The notes under the pieces are model-generated. The model made no database searches and was not told the origin of the DNA. It was given only the letters and a program-made list of their open reading frames with translations. Source: Papilionanthe hookeriana x Papilionanthe teres (taxonomy: Eukaryota > Streptophyta > Magnoliopsida > Asparagales > Orchidaceae). From it: DNA of 64,000 bases. Within the stretch, counting starts at the first letter, position 1. The number at the start of each line of letters is the position of its first letter. This document shows positions 23,601 through 36,121 of the stretch, piece by piece. The stretch spans positions 77,957,877-78,021,876 of the forward strand of contig CM040426.1 of assembly GCA_022702705.1 (NCBI GenBank). Reading direction: 5' to 3'. The position numbers were made by a program, and so were the translations under genes.

Positions 23601-26600
23601 CACTACTTGATGATATGGCTCGATCAAATAAATTATAAAATTGATGACATTCGTTCTGGTCTGCGAATCTTTTATTTCGACCGATAAATTCCCTATCTAA
23701 TATTGAAAATTAGATAGAGTTTATATTACTTGGGTTCTCGAAATCTACTATATAGTGAGCACTTATAGTCGATTATCTCTCGAATAGCAGAAGTCGCTCT
23801 GAAGGCTACTCGATAATGATCGAAAGGTATTTATCTTCGTGAATTCGAAAGGTTAGGATATTCGAGATAGTATATAGGAAAGTCGAGTGGGAGAGGACCA
23901 GAATAGGAACGAGTTATTTTCGTAATCGAAGGAGTGAGGACGGAGGATGTCGCGGAATAGAGCGAACCTCATGACTACACAGCTATCCTATTGTTAGAAC
24001 TTTAAATTTTGGAAGAGAATTTATTTAGATTTTAATTCTGTCAATTACTAATTATAGGAATTATATTTGCATAATATTCGATTATGCAAAGAACCTAGAA
24101 AATATGAGGATTTACGTCGCATCGGACAATGACATCGGAGCACAAAGCGAGTTAGAGCACTACATTACATGATATGGGCTTTGCAAGCGAAAAGAAAATG
24201 TGAGGGTTTACGTTGCGCTAGAGAACTACGCCGAAATCACTATAGAGCTGTGTTATTTTAAACTAAGGAAACATTTAGTTGGTGTTGACTTGTTTTGCTG
24301 TTGTAAATCGTCCTCCTCCCTCCGCTGCATTCTCGTCGTGCTGCCCTCAAAGTTTTGTTCCATGCTCTATGTTGTAGCAGTATTGAGTCTTAAGTTTAAA
24401 GTTTAAGGTGGACATGTAATTGTTGAGTCAGTGTTTTTTTTTTTGGACACCCTCCTATGAAACCATATTATTGTCCTCCTACTCTAAAAGGTATGGTGCG
24501 CATAAATAAAAGAAAATGCAATAAAAAGAAGAAGTGTATATCACAGTAAAAAAAACAGTAATATCTTGCAGTAAAGAAAAGAAAAGCAATAAAGTGCAGT
24601 AAAGAAAATAAATACAGTAAGGTGCTGTAAATATACTGTAAATTTTGAGTATCTGGATTTCCTGTTATTTATTATTATTCCTGTAAATGGGGTTAGCACC
24701 ATATGAAAAAAAACAAGTATGTTAAGAAAATTTAGCTAGCAGGACAATCATGTGCTTACATATATATAAAGAGTAAAAGACAAAGCATCGCATGAAAAGC
24801 CCGAGAAAAAAACCGGAAACGACCTACGAAAAACTGGAAGAAAACCGTAGATAACACTCGGAAAGCCCGAAGAAGACCGTAAGCATGATGGTGGGGAGGA
24901 CTCAGAATCAGGACCCTATGACAAATCAAGTTTTTAGGGCCTTAATGAATCACCATGCATGTGTGATTCAATACTAAGTAAAATGTTCTCAGTCTAACAG
25001 TTACAAAAAGAGGAAACTCTTAACCTTGTTCATACGACTAACCCGTGAATTTTCTTTTTATAAAATATTTAGGAAAGATTTTATTTTATTTTTTGAAAGA
25101 AATTTTTATTTATCATTCATTTAAAAGAAATTTTTAATATTTTAAAAGTGAATGGATTTGTCATATTAGCAGACGGGGACTTCCAACTACCTGTAGAAGC
25201 GATGTGTAGTCTTTTACTAAGTGTTAGAGATGTGGTACTGCCGATCTTTCATCCTCGAAAGGTCACTAAGTCAGGATCGTGCTAGAACCTCTCACACATG
25301 CCTAAGTGATTTTTTCATCACTTATGCCCAAACCTCGAACCATCCTACTTACAGTATTGTTTGATGGCCCACATATAGATAAGTCTATACGTACGCGACT
25401 TATGTCTCGTACGTAAGTGCGAAACTTAATGAGAAAGCGAAAGGAGAAAACAACCCACCTAAAAGAACAGAGAAAAGAAAGTGAATCGATCCTCAAAACC
25501 GCGGAAAACAAGCGATTCCGAACCCCCAATGACACAAACTTGACGGACTCAACTAAACCCACAAAATAATGCTCTGACAATCTTTACCAATCTCTCATAC
25601 AACCTGGAACATAGAGATTTCGCACCTTCCCAAGAAACAAACCGACTCTCCTAGAAGAAATAATTGCACCCCCCCTCCAAGATGACAAGCAAGACTTGAT
25701 GTTTTCTCTTTTTTTTATTCAAGTTTGGGAGGGTTTCAAAAGTGCGGCTAAGGACTCCTAAAAGAACATAGTAAAGGCCTCAAAATCATTCAACCATTTA
25801 AGGTCATCCTACTAAAATTGCCTCAGATCGGTGCTCAAATTAATGGGGGAATTGAGAAAGGACAACTCCAAAAAGTGTAACAAAGAAATCCCAAACCTGG
25901 TAGCCCAAAACTGCCCATCATCCAAAATTAACCCTTATCCAGGGCTAAGACGTGTAGACCCAAAGCCAAGCCACTCACATGCCCATGACCGAGCCCCCAA
26001 ACATGCCAAAACAAAACCTCGCCAAAGCCAAAAGGAGCCTTCAACCAACTTGGAGCAGGGCCCTCCCAAAGGTGAAACCGAGCAGCTAATAGGCTTCCTC
26101 CTAAGATAAAGATGTCTCCGACGCGACCGGACTTCAACTCTTTTTCTTTTTTAGGCGGGTTCGGTCAGGAGGGAAAAAAGAGATATGCTGCTTTCTATCA
26201 GCCCAAGCGGATACCCCTGCTTCCACGGTCCGTTTACCGAGGAAGAGATGCGGGAGGACCCGGGGCCAGAGCAAGTTGGGTTGGGGTATAGAGCCGTAAG
26301 CGCGGTGGGGGGTGACATAAGACGTGCTCAAACAGGGCCAGCTCACAAGGTAATACCGAGCCACTAAACATGCCAAAACAAAACCTCGCCAAAGGCAAAA
26401 TGAGCCTTCAACCAACTTGGAGTAGGGCCCTCCCCAAAGGTGAGACCGAGCAGCTAATAGGCTCAAAACAGAGCCAGCTCACAAGGTAAAACCGAGCCAC
26501 TAAATATGCCAAGACAAAACCTCACCAAAGCCAAAATGAGCCTTCAACCAACTTGGAGCAGGGCCCTCCCCAAAGGTGAAACCGAGCGGCTAATAGGCTC

Positions 26601-29600
26601 AAAATAGGGTCAGCTCACAAGATAAAACCGAGCCACTAAAGCCTTAAAGCGAACCACAAAACAATGCCAAACCGAGCCTCCACGAGGCAAAACAGAGCCC
26701 TCGATAGACCAAAGCCGAACTCAATAAAAGGCTCAAAATAAGGCTAACAAATGGTCAAAACCGAGCCCTTAGAAGGCTAAACAGAGAAACCTCAACTTGA
26801 GTTAAACCCTCCCCCCATGCTTCCCCACTTTTGCATATCTCTCCTATGAGTAAAAATCCTTCACATATGCTATAGTACAACAATGAAATGAAATAAGCAC
26901 GAGCCGCAATAAGTGTTTCTCAAGTATAAAGAGCCTCTAACATGCATTTCAAACTTCCAGGTCATACAAATAACATAGGTAAAATAGGAGCACCGACATT
27001 TACAAAGCATGCGTATGAGATTTAACCCCTTCAACTATCGTATCCCTTCTCCCACCCATTTTAAATTTGAAATAGGCTCCTCAAGCACCTCGGATTTTGT
27101 GAAATAGGAACCCAAACATTTCAGATTTTGTAAAACAAATACTCCACATATTTCAAATTCTTAAAACCAAAGACCCCAAACATTTCTTTTTTTTTTTAAG
27201 AATAAAGACCACCAAACTTCAAGCATATATGCGACATAGATGAAAGAGGAGCAACGATATTTATAAAGCATGTATATAAAGTTCAAACTCACCAAACAAT
27301 CATATCTTCCTCTTTTTTTTTTCATGTCAACATATCGTTGCAAGTATAAAATGTTAGAAGCATGCACACGCATAAGCCCCCAAAACTAGTTAAAAGAGAG
27401 CCAAGCATGGAGCAAAGAAAACTTCGAAATAGCCTTTAAAACATGGCAATAATAGAGACTAGAGCATGACAAATCTACTAAGTGATGCATATTAAGCCTA
27501 ATAAAACATCAGTGATGAGAGTATAGCATGTTACTTAAAATCTCCTCTCAAAACTCAATATTAAAGTCGCAAATATTTGATAACTTTTTTTTTTTACGAA
27601 ATGAGTGATGGTAGAACTTGCAACAAGAGGAGAAGAAGAAACTAGCTAGCTCACTCTTGCCACAAAAAGAAACCTTCTCAAAACAAAACGTGCCAAGCCA
27701 TAAGACAATGGGGTTTATACCTCAGTGGCCAAGCCACAACCGAGCAAGAGTATCGAGCGACCTAGCAAGGAGGCCGAGAGCCCAACCAAAGTGTCGAGCA
27801 AACAAGGGCCCGAGCAAACCAAAAGAAAATCGACAGCACTCCCCTACTCCTCAAGGCTCTATTCAAGGGAAAGCAAAGCTTCCCAAAATCTCAAACACAC
27901 TCACACAGAAAGGGGCAACCAGAGAAGAAAATTGCAGCACCTCCACTCTCCCAGAAGAAATTTGGCCAACCTCTAAACCCTACCCCAAGTGGGGATTTTA
28001 TAGCACGAGGAGAAGGAGAGGGCTTATCTACACTCACCCAAGGGGTGAACCGAACACAGGAAACGGCCAGAAAATCGCAGCAAGGGCGATAGGGGAGAAG
28101 ACTCTGGAAGGAGAAGGCATTGCCGCATCCATGCCTCAAGGGACAAGCTCGACAGAGTCAAAATACCAAAGAAGAAAGTTCGTAGCAAGGGAGCCAAGCG
28201 TAGCTTTGGGAAGGAGGGTCTCGAGCAGAACGTGTCGAGCGAGGTCGACTCTTCCAGGGAAGGAGAAGTCGCGAGAGGAGGGTGCAGTTGGGACGAGCCC
28301 GCCCCCTAGGGTTTCGCCTGGGTCCCGCGTGGGAAGCAGGAGCGAACCGCAAGAGAGGGAGCTCGGCTAGGGCTCGGGCGCGTGAAGGAGCCAAATCGCA
28401 ATATGGGAGAGGGGGGGAGGGGTGGGAGGGGGGGGGCTCGACTGGGAGTTAGGGTTTAAGTAAAAAAAAACATATTAAATTAATTTAATTTACTTAAATA
28501 CGTCGAATTCGATGCGATTTATTCGTGCGCAGAATTACAGCCAAGTGTATGTCTTTCCTAAGTAAATTCGACGTTCCGAACGTATCGGCGCACTCTGTTT
28601 CGTCATCTGGTGTCGTTCGGACAATCTCGCGTCGAATTCAATTCTTCTTGAAATTATGGCTCGTTGGCGATCATTCTAGAGAATTGATTTCAGATTTGAT
28701 TAATTATGCAATATTTGAAAGCGTCGAGGCCGTGAATTGTGGGATTTATGCGATGAGGTGCCAAAAAAAATGCGCGAGGCAATCCTAGGGCTTAGGGTCC
28801 TATAGGGAATCCCTTTGAATTCCTCACGTTAATTCCAACCTTCTACCTGCTAGAGGTACAGAATTAGATGCGGGACTCCAAAATGAGTAACAAAGCGGTT
28901 TCAAAATTTCTAAAACGAGGCGAGTCCTATTGCTAAGGTTCTAAGATAGTCAAAGGGAAGACCCTAATACTAGAACTTAAATTCTAAGGAGAGAACTAGA
29001 TCTCGACAAAAGTGAAGTCAACACATATATATGCCAGATTAACTACACATGAAAAATGTATATTTCACTTTTTAAAATTTAAAATAGTGGTACTTTGATG
29101 TGATATGAAAGATTTGGATGGTATAAATGTAAACAAGCAAATTTAGGTGTTAGATATGTACGTATATTACTTATTCTTTACATAAAAAGCAACACTTTCT
29201 TTAAGGTTGATATCTCAGAAACAGCCAATGGGCAGGTCTATTCATCAAATGAGAAAATAAAAATAAAAATGTCTGCATTCAAATATATTATCAAAAAGTC
29301 AAATGTGTCAATTGTTACACCATACTTCAATTCAACCAAAAAATGATATATTTGGCAGTCAATATAGGCCACATAAGCATACTTATCTGCATTTCATGTT
29401 AAAAAGAGCAAGTTCCCTCAACAAAAACAAGAGTATATCAATACGTCAGGTGAAGTTAAAAAATATGCAATGGGGAAACATTCACATTTAAACCAGAACC
29501 ATGTTTGTACATGTATGTAAATGTTATTGATCTTGTACTAAATGCATTTTTTTTAGAAATAGCACTAACTACAAGGAAATTCACTAGCTTCATCAAACTT

Positions 29601-31159
29601 GTAAAGCAATATACAAACAATTCAATTAAGCAATATCAAGTATGCTAATTTATCAACAGGCCAATGATTGTTGGCAATAAATTCAAAGAAAATACGAGGT
29701 AGGTCACAGCCCTACGATGGGTCTCTTTTAAAGCTGAAAATCTTAAAACGTACCGTCATTCATCAAAGAACAAATGTTGCAGCGCCACTTTCTTCCAGCA
29801 TCTGTGAAAGTCACATATGCATTGATATAGGTTCGGCATCTTCGACACCTAACAATGCCAACAAGTCCAAAATTGACGATGGGCACCTCATCCTAAAAGA
29901 TTAAACTCATACAATCAGTCTAGTGAATGCAAAAAAAAAAAAAAATGAAAATGAAGCCTAAATTTAATTACAAAATCTCATGAAAAAATGTAATACACAT
30001 CCCAATTTGTGAAACGTTGCATTAAACAAAGATAATCAATAAAATAAAAAAGATAACCATGACAAGCTAATAAACTCACTCCATCTGGAACTTCTGCCAA
30101 AGGATGAAGCACAATTCCTAAAGGCAAATGCCAGCGTGCAAGCAACGACTGAGAGCTTGGTAATGCATGAGTTGTCAACCTCAAGAATCTTGGATGGCAG
30201 TTGAAAGGGTATTTCTCAAGGACAGAAATTGTCTCCTCATTATTATCAAATGGCCTTGGCAAAGATCTAAAATCCAGTCCAGGATCAACTGACCCAGGAG
30301 CAGCCCCAAGTGTTATTGACTGAAATTCTTCTACAAGTCCTTGAACGGAACCTCCCAAAGGAGGAGCTGCACTAGCATATTGCATTTGTTCTCTGGATGC
30401 AAAGCCTATAGGTGCGCCAATAGGAGGAGGCGATGGGGCAGCAAATCCACCTTGGGGAGGATGATGAGGAAGACGAGTTGCAGGAAATGTCTGAAGGGGT
30501 GGTTGTGAAATTGAACCAGGGGCAGAAAACCTCATATTTACAGGTGACTGAGGCACACTACCTCTTGGAGGCACGTTGTATTCTCCTTGTAAAGGTGGCT
30601 GTGGAGGTGGACCAAGTGGCCTTGGTGCAGATAAAGATGGCTGAAAAGGAGTTAGAGGGAAATTGGCACTGGGAGCCATCTGATTTGAAGGTACAGAAGG
30701 AATGCTAATTGGAACTGGTGATATTTGGCTTGATGGAAGAGACCCAGGAGGAGGCACAACTGGTGGTCCTGCTTGAGGTGTGATGCCAAAAGGAGGCACA
30801 GGTTGAGCAGGTGGCATGAACCTTGGAGCTTGTGTTGGCTGGTAGACACTTGTGTCTTGTTTGCTGTAAGCTGATGGTGGAACATTTGCAGGACCATTAA
30901 ACCTAACTGGTGGGGGAATCCAGGATGAGTCTGGAGCAGACATGGCCCTGGGAAAATTTGGCATAGAAGCTCCAGGAGCAATTGATGGAACAGAACCAGC
31001 TATTGGCCTTGATGATATGAAGGGTGAAGTGGGTCGAGAACTGCCAACCCCAACCACAGCCCCTGAAGATGTGAAAGGAGGTGGACTCTGTGGGTTGGAT
31101 GGTAGAAATGGGGCAGGTCCAGCAGGGACATTTGCAATTTTATCTGCCCCAGGTTGCAT
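17693..31159 (-). CDS. SEC24: SEC24 COPII coat subunit (3' end missing)
   Basis: Cargo-adaptor subunit of the COPII coat that buds vesicles at ER exit sites; it works with SEC23. Exons in order (minus): 31159-30080, 29892-29754, 20920-20730, 20562-20455, 20295-20092, 19976-19745, 19657-19508, 19401-19245, 18687-18560, 18446-18124, 17875-17693. They splice in perfect phase to 965 codons. Residues 1 to about 290 are Pro-rich, as in SEC24 N-termini. The zinc finger uses C376, C379, C398 and C401 (CRRC...CNIC). The trunk domain includes TEYMVRPPMPP and LSQPQMMVVADLDDIF; the helical part includes KIVKCLKEYRNLYAVQHRL; part of the gelsolin-like domain follows (SRGLYICDDGFSFVFWLG). The plant family member this most resembles is SEC24A/ERMO2, about 1,040 residues, so roughly 70 C-terminal residues are missing here. 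The start is the first ATG after the splice acceptor. Introns 4 and 9 use GC donors. Strong identification; whether it is functional is open. Confidence 0.93.
18558..18559 (-). other. SEC24: GC splice donor, SEC24 intron 9
   Basis: The exon ends ctgg and the intron begins gcaagt, the classic GC-donor consensus. Joining to the acceptor after 18,447 (ctgcag) restores the phase and the conserved order SRLAIENSLSNKLDDAR. No GT at this junction fits the reading frame. Confidence 0.85.
20453..20454 (-). other. SEC24: GC splice donor, SEC24 intron 4
   Basis: The exon ends ttgaag and the intron begins gcatgc; the acceptor is the cag just before 20,295. The joined protein reads HFYSLKSSLSQPQMM, as the family requires, with no GT alternative in phase. 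The donor is weaker than the usual gcaagt form. Confidence 0.8.
21968..23150 (-). mobile_element. Deleted Ty3/gypsy chromovirus in SEC24 intron 2
   Basis: Minus-strand element. The 3' LTR is at about 22,246-21,968 (begins tgttatgatg) and a truncated 5' LTR at about 23,150-22,955. Both match the LTR family of the 13,959-16,950 element (gagagatcgcctacctctc and related text). Just upstream of the 3' LTR is the purine tract tgggagggaag. At about 22,375-22,296 the minus strand reads YKYLIKWKGLPDYDATSEP, a chromodomain-like C-terminus typical of chromovirus integrases. The interior is only about 0.7 kb, so nearly all of gag-pol is gone. It contains the inverted repeat listed separately. Confidence 0.7.
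22415..22624. repeat. 94-bp inverted repeat (hairpin) in SEC24 intron
   Basis: Left arm 22,415-22,508 and right arm 22,530-22,624 are reverse complements with only a few mismatches (for example cgtatatcatagaagagac against its complement near 22,606-22,624). The loop is about 21 bp. It lies in the deleted chromovirus, so a pre-mRNA carrying intron 2 would have a long, nearly perfect stem in either strand. Confidence 0.9.
23430..25620. mobile_element. LTR-type fragments in SEC24 intron 2
   Basis: CpG-rich, short-ORF sequence unlike the AT-rich intron around it. 23,500-24,000 is rich in tcg and gata motifs. The 25,160-25,620 minus strand reads like a U5/leader region. I recognise no protein motifs. 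They are probably broken LTRs related to the block at 25,620-28,800, but the boundaries cannot be set by eye. 24,420-24,770 is simple AT-rich DNA with repeated cagtaa. Confidence 0.35.
25970..26660. repeat. 136-bp tandem repeat in SEC24 intron 2
   Basis: Units containing gctcacaagg recur at 26,341, 26,477 and 26,613, an exact 136-bp period. Another copy at about 25,980-26,095 is separated by about 230 bp of other sequence. Units share gccttcaaccaacttggag and gccctccccaaaggtga. It lies in the R/U5 side of an LTR-like block that reads on the minus strand. Confidence 0.85.
26800..28800 (-). mobile_element. LTR-like block on the minus strand (U3 and promoter)
   Basis: Read on the minus strand, 28,650-28,480 matches the U3 of the LTR at 2,027-3,705 (ggaacgtcga and flanks). 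A TATA-like ctataaaatccc lies at about 28,003-27,992, followed by ggccaaatttcttctgg, the same start region as the other copy. 28,300-28,440 is G-rich on the plus strand. A 250-codon plus-strand open frame (27,618-28,370) lies antisense across this promoter and looks accidental. Confidence 0.5.
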
Positions 31160-33225
31160 GTTCCTTGACTTTTGTTTAGCTATTTACAGAAGCAGCCTGC
31201 AACATTGGGCATAAAATGAGTGTGCTGCAAGTAATGAATAAGAACGTAATTCTAGAATATACTACTAATGATGGAAAAAGCTTAACAAAAAATGGGAAGG
31301 GTTGAAGAAAAATGTTTCAATAAACAACTAAAAGATAACCATTGAAATAGAAATCAAGCATGAAAATGCTTCTGGTTAGTTATAAGCATTAATGCAAAGA
31401 AAAGTTTCAATCAATCCAATGAAAGCCAATTCAGCTTAGATTGTAGAAGTAAAAAAGGATGATGTATCCTACTATTTTTAAACTTCCGAGCATGTTCAAC
31501 AATAGAATAATTTAATGTCAAATAAGCATTCTTATAAAAGCTATCCATTAATATGAAGAAAAAGAGAGCTTGTAATCGGTTACAACATACTGAACAAAGC
31601 TTTGTACCCATTCCATTGACGAAGAAATTTTACACAATATATGATTAACTAATTACATTGCAAAACTTGTAATGCTATCATAAAAACTAAATATTTCATA
31701 ACAAATAAAGCACATTAAAGATTTAATCTCTTCATCTCCAACAAAAATCTTTTACTTATACGCCTAAAGACATCCACAAGCCTAAAAAGTCCTGTAAAGG
31801 AAACAGAGCCACCATAACAATGAATTTCAGACTTTTTGTATGTTCAGAAAGTGGCTTTTTGTTTGCTTTCTCTCATACAGGCCGCTTCTATCAAAAATGT
31901 ACAACAAGAAGATAGCATTTTCTATGGCAAATATAGAAAAATAGTAACATGATTTATGAAAGTTCTCATAGACATCAACCTTTGAGAAATTCTACATACA
32001 TATAATGTTCCAAGATAAAATCATAACAAGAATCAACAACATCGTCACTCCTACTTTGGTGGTGGTGTGAATCCTTATTCTCCATTCATTCTTACTGAGT
32101 GTAATATGACCACCATTAAACCTCTTTAGAATAATTCTTTTTCACAACTTCTATCATGTATCTTTTGGTCAACACTTTTTGTCTTATGAATCCTTTCATA
32201 TTAATTTTACCTACTTGCCTTATTGGCGCATTCTCTACATTACATTATACATACTCAAACCACCCAAATACTTCACTAGCTTATCTTCAATAGGAGCTAC
32301 ACCGTCATTCCACCAGTAAAATCACTTCTCAATCTTTTCTTCGCAATTTTAAGAGAATGTCATTTTAAAATTATCTTCCCTGCCACACTAATTCATTATT
32401 GTGAAACTTTTTCATGGCATAACATGCAGTCTACTACTCTGAGGCACTTCTCCATGATAACCACAGTCTTAACTCAAGATATATCAACATTTTTCCATAT
32501 AATTGATTTACACGCAGCAATGAATAAAATCATCACTTAGCAATTATCATCTCAAACTAAAATTACAGACATCAATGTTTGCTATGCTAGTCCTAACCTC
32601 TTATCTTCTAAACATTGCCTTAATTAACATAGCTTTCACTTAAATTTCAACAGTCCAAAAATCATAAATAATCACCTAAATAACAACAATGATACTTCCT
32701 ACAGGAAAAGATTGAGCTTCCATTGACAGGAAAACCTGAAACAATTTGAATGATTCCATGTCTTATCATTTATGCTTATCAAGGATGACGGGACTCGGAA
32801 CTCAGAAGAAACTTGGAAAAAACCGCTAATTCTAGACCACTCAGTAGATCTATCAGGCAAGTGAATTCGTCATTCAACAACCAAAACGAAAACAATTCAA
32901 TTCAAACCAGGTACGTAAGAATAAGAAGCCCATTAATAAGTAGAAAACATAGGATTCAATATAAGACAATGAACTGATGCTAGAAACCTCGAACTTGGGG
33001 ACCAAATCTAATTCTACTAGTCAAAGCAGGACACTTGCAAAATGAGTGGCGAGAGAGATCACCAGGGTTCACAGAACTCGTACGGGGTAAATAAAAAAAT
33101 GCAACGGAGGATTCCGCCGATCCATGATTTTCAGAGCGGAGACCGATGTTGATACAGGACGAAGAAGCCGCAGTTCCTTTGGATTCTCGTCTGGTTATAC
33201 ACGAGAAGGATTTTTTTATTCAGAT
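31160..33225 (-). promoter_or_regulatory. SEC24 5' leader, leader intron and promoter
   Basis: A splice acceptor (gttgcag) ends at 31,197, leaving 37 bases of leader (31,196-31,160) before the ATG. An intron of about 1.8 kb, AT-rich and non-coding, lies upstream. The first exon is probably around 33,000-33,190, which is richer in GC; its exact donor is ambiguous (candidates near 32,985 and 33,065). A TATA-like gaataaaaaaat reads on the minus strand at about 33,210-33,222. These are inferences from composition and signals only. Confidence 0.5.
33069..33125 (-). CDS. Possible 18-codon upstream ORF in SEC24 leader
   Basis: An ATG at 33,125 opens an 18-codon frame (starts MDRRNPP, ends RVL) that stops at 33,069. 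It lies in the region most likely to be the first non-coding exon. If the transcript begins near 33,190 it would be translated before the SEC24 ATG. Conservation is unknown. Confidence 0.3.
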   Translation of the reverse strand: MDRRNPPLHFFIYPVRVL

Positions 33226-36121
33226 CTGGCCCGAATCATCATTGCCTTAAAACAAATGGGCTAAAAATAGTAATCCATGGGCCGTGGAAAATGTTGATGA
33301 GTTGATATTTTTAAACCAACCTAAAGTCTATGTATCTATGTCCTGAGACATAATTTGTTTTTTTATATTTATATGGCTCAAATCTTCCTTGTATCGTATA
33401 AAAAATAAGTATATATAAGAATTGAGTGGTCTGTATACAGAACTTCTGATGAACATGTTATATCATTTCACTTCAATATTAAAATTTATTTTTCACGTAA
33501 CATTTCACAATCACATAGTCGTCAAAATAAGATAATAAGATGTTTTAATATAGTATTATTTTAAATTGGATAAGTGCTATTTTTTGACTATTTTCATTTT
33601 AAAAACACATTTTTTAAAAAAAATAGTTGTTTTAAGTGATATCTTATTTAAGAAATATGACTTTATATGGCTCATGATATTCTTTTTGGACAAATAAGTT
33701 ATGTACATTTTTATTTAGAGAATAATAATTGGAAAGTTAGTTTATAGTGATATAGCAATATAAAGCATGTTGGTATGTATTCAAATAAAAAAGCTGCCCA
33801 AACATCTTTTTTGGTAAATGTGATTGTAGTCTTCCATGCAACATCTTTCTTTAACCTCGAAGTGTCCCTTGCATTGTAATGCTTAACTTTAAATCTATCA
33901 AGTAACACTTTCAAATGTTGATAATCCTACGTTGTAATAGTGAGGAGACAACAGAGAATCATATATTTAAAAATAAAAAATAATAATAAAAATAAAATCC
34001 CATTTTAATGTTTTAATCATATGTGAATCTCATATGAACAGTCAATTTTGACATCATTAAGGCGCTCAAATATTTATTAAACGTCGTTCAATCGAAGAAA
34101 GCTCTACGGACCGTCCAATCAAAGTGGTTCATATTTCTGCATTGATTGCACCCAGAACTCTATAAATATAGCATCTCCTCTCCAATGAGTGGGGGGGGGG
34201 GGGCTTTGTGCTCGAGAAATTACTTTAAGCCTGGTAAGAAATTGAAGTTCAACACCACTTCTGTCATCTTCGACCACCGCTGACTATCGTCGATAACTAC
34301 CGACCGTCGTCGAGCACTTCTGTCACCGTCAGCCACCATCTACCGCTATTGATCACCGTCGGCTGTCGTCGACCACCATTGACTGAACGCCACCAATCGC
34401 TATTGATTGTCGTATGTCGATGTTGTAACTTGGAAAACCAAATAACCATTTCCCAACTGTAAGACAAGTTGTTACAATCATACTAATCTTTTTATAGTAG
34501 AACTCTTCAGCTAGGTTAGTTCCCGTAGTTTTTTCTTTTCGGGTTTTCACGTAAAAACTTCTAGTGTCATTACTAGTTGTTTTCTCTCTTTTATATGTGT
34601 GTTGAATCTTTGTACCACGCTAAGACGATAATCTGCAATTCTACTGCCGTGAATTTTCTTGCACACATCACATATGATTAGATAATTTGATGCAAAATTA
34701 TAATTCAATAAATTCTGAATAAAATACAAAGTCGCATTAAGAATTTTAAATCAAGTCGAAACTTTATTTAAAGGCTCCTTTATATGGCTACAAATTCTTG
34801 TATTTATAAGCATAATCATATTGATGACTTGAAATTAATCACAAGTATGCTTCTATTAATTTTCTTTCCTCTTTAAGTACCTCTACTATTGTATATACTA
34901 ACCTCTTCTAAATTTAATACATCCACATGATTATGTACATAGAAATTTGAATCAATAGGAATATATGTTCAAATAAGATTTGAAAATGATTTGAACCTTT
35001 TTTTTTAGCTTTCTATTATAACCTTGGACTATTGGACTTGAATGGGATGATGATAGCATTTCGACTAACATAATGTAAGGTCTATGATCACTAAAGATGA
35101 GAAATGTGATCAGAACATTCAAACTTACATAATGTAAGAATATTAGTAATAATCAGTACATTGCCAGTCTCATAACATCACTTAATGAGAACATTTGTTA
35201 TCCATCAAGGAACACTATTTAATACAATGTTAAACAATGGTTCAAATTAATATAATTAATATTGTAGTGATATGGATAGGCATTATAACTTCTTGTAATA
35301 CTATTATTAAGTTTTATATCTACTATTGGAGCAATATAAATACTTCTTATATTAACTATTATCATCACGATGAAAATGTTAAAATACACTGCATTCTAGA
35401 TTTATTACCGACAACATAACAAAATAATTGATGATATATATTATAGTATTAAAAATAATTATGTTTAATAGATATACATCTCTCTTTTTTTTGTGTAGGT
35501 ATATGCATGGCCTTTTAGACACATGGAATTTAATGTAGAATATATGTATTATTGTGGGCTTCGAAAATTAAAAAATGGCCTTAGCCTCCCTCAAAAATGA
35601 TGATAATATATGAGAACGATGAAAGTTTATTGTGAGGTTCTGAGTTAAATTTTCAAAAGGCATATGAGATAGTAAATAAGATACAACTCGGAGATTTTGC
35701 CCTAATTTTGTGAGAACTTAAAGATACGTGGTTCGGAGTTTCTCATAAGCACAAGCCTCTTATGATTAATTACTCTCCCTGATAATAGGATAACACTTTT
35801 CATTAAGGCTAGTCATTAGGAAGCTGAATTTTCAGTGTATAGTAGTAGCATATTTAGTATTTAAACTTTATAAAAATATCACTGTGAGCTTCGATTGAAT
35901 GGAGGGGGAAATGTTGACTCACTCGATGAAGATCTCATGGTTCCGTCATTTCAGGGTATCGTGGACCCTAGTCTACTAAATCAAAGGAGATCGTCAACCA
36001 AAATTGACAAAATGATCATTGTCAGCAACTATGAGTTGTTTCATTTAAAGGAACCCAGTAGACCTCAGATGAATATTTGTCAATAGACTAATCCAAGTCA
36101 ACCTTAGTTAATAGAGACTTT
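33226..36121. other. Intergenic DNA, mostly AT-rich
   Basis: I see no gene. A plus-strand TATA-like ctataaatatagc is at 34,150-34,163, followed by a 13-G run near 34,190 and a stretch (about 34,255-34,420) of degenerate cgtcgaccacc/tgtcgtc repeats. That arrangement resembles an LTR promoter and leader, but there is no partner LTR. 34,430-36,100 shows only short ORFs without recognisable motifs. Confidence 0.5.

Larger units (their letters stand above)
20921..29753 (-). other. SEC24 intron 2 (8.8 kb, transposon-filled)
   Basis: The donor is gtacgt at 29,753 and the acceptor attcag ends at 20,921. Between them lie a deleted chromovirus with diverged LTRs, a long hairpin, gypsy LTR pieces and a 136-bp tandem repeat (listed separately). 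20,930-21,540, 23,150-23,420 and 29,000-29,750 hold AT-rich sequence in which I see nothing specific. Confidence 0.85.

Noticed and set aside
27618..28370. 250-codon plus-strand ORF in SEC24 intron 2
   Set aside because: Basic, low-complexity product with no known motif. It lies antisense over an LTR promoter region homologous to 2,027-3,705, and its GC-rich composition explains the lack of stops.
29978..30079. Extension of SEC24 exon 1 past codon 360
   Set aside because: A clear gtgagt donor at 30,079 and the in-phase zinc-finger exon at 29,892 show this is intron.
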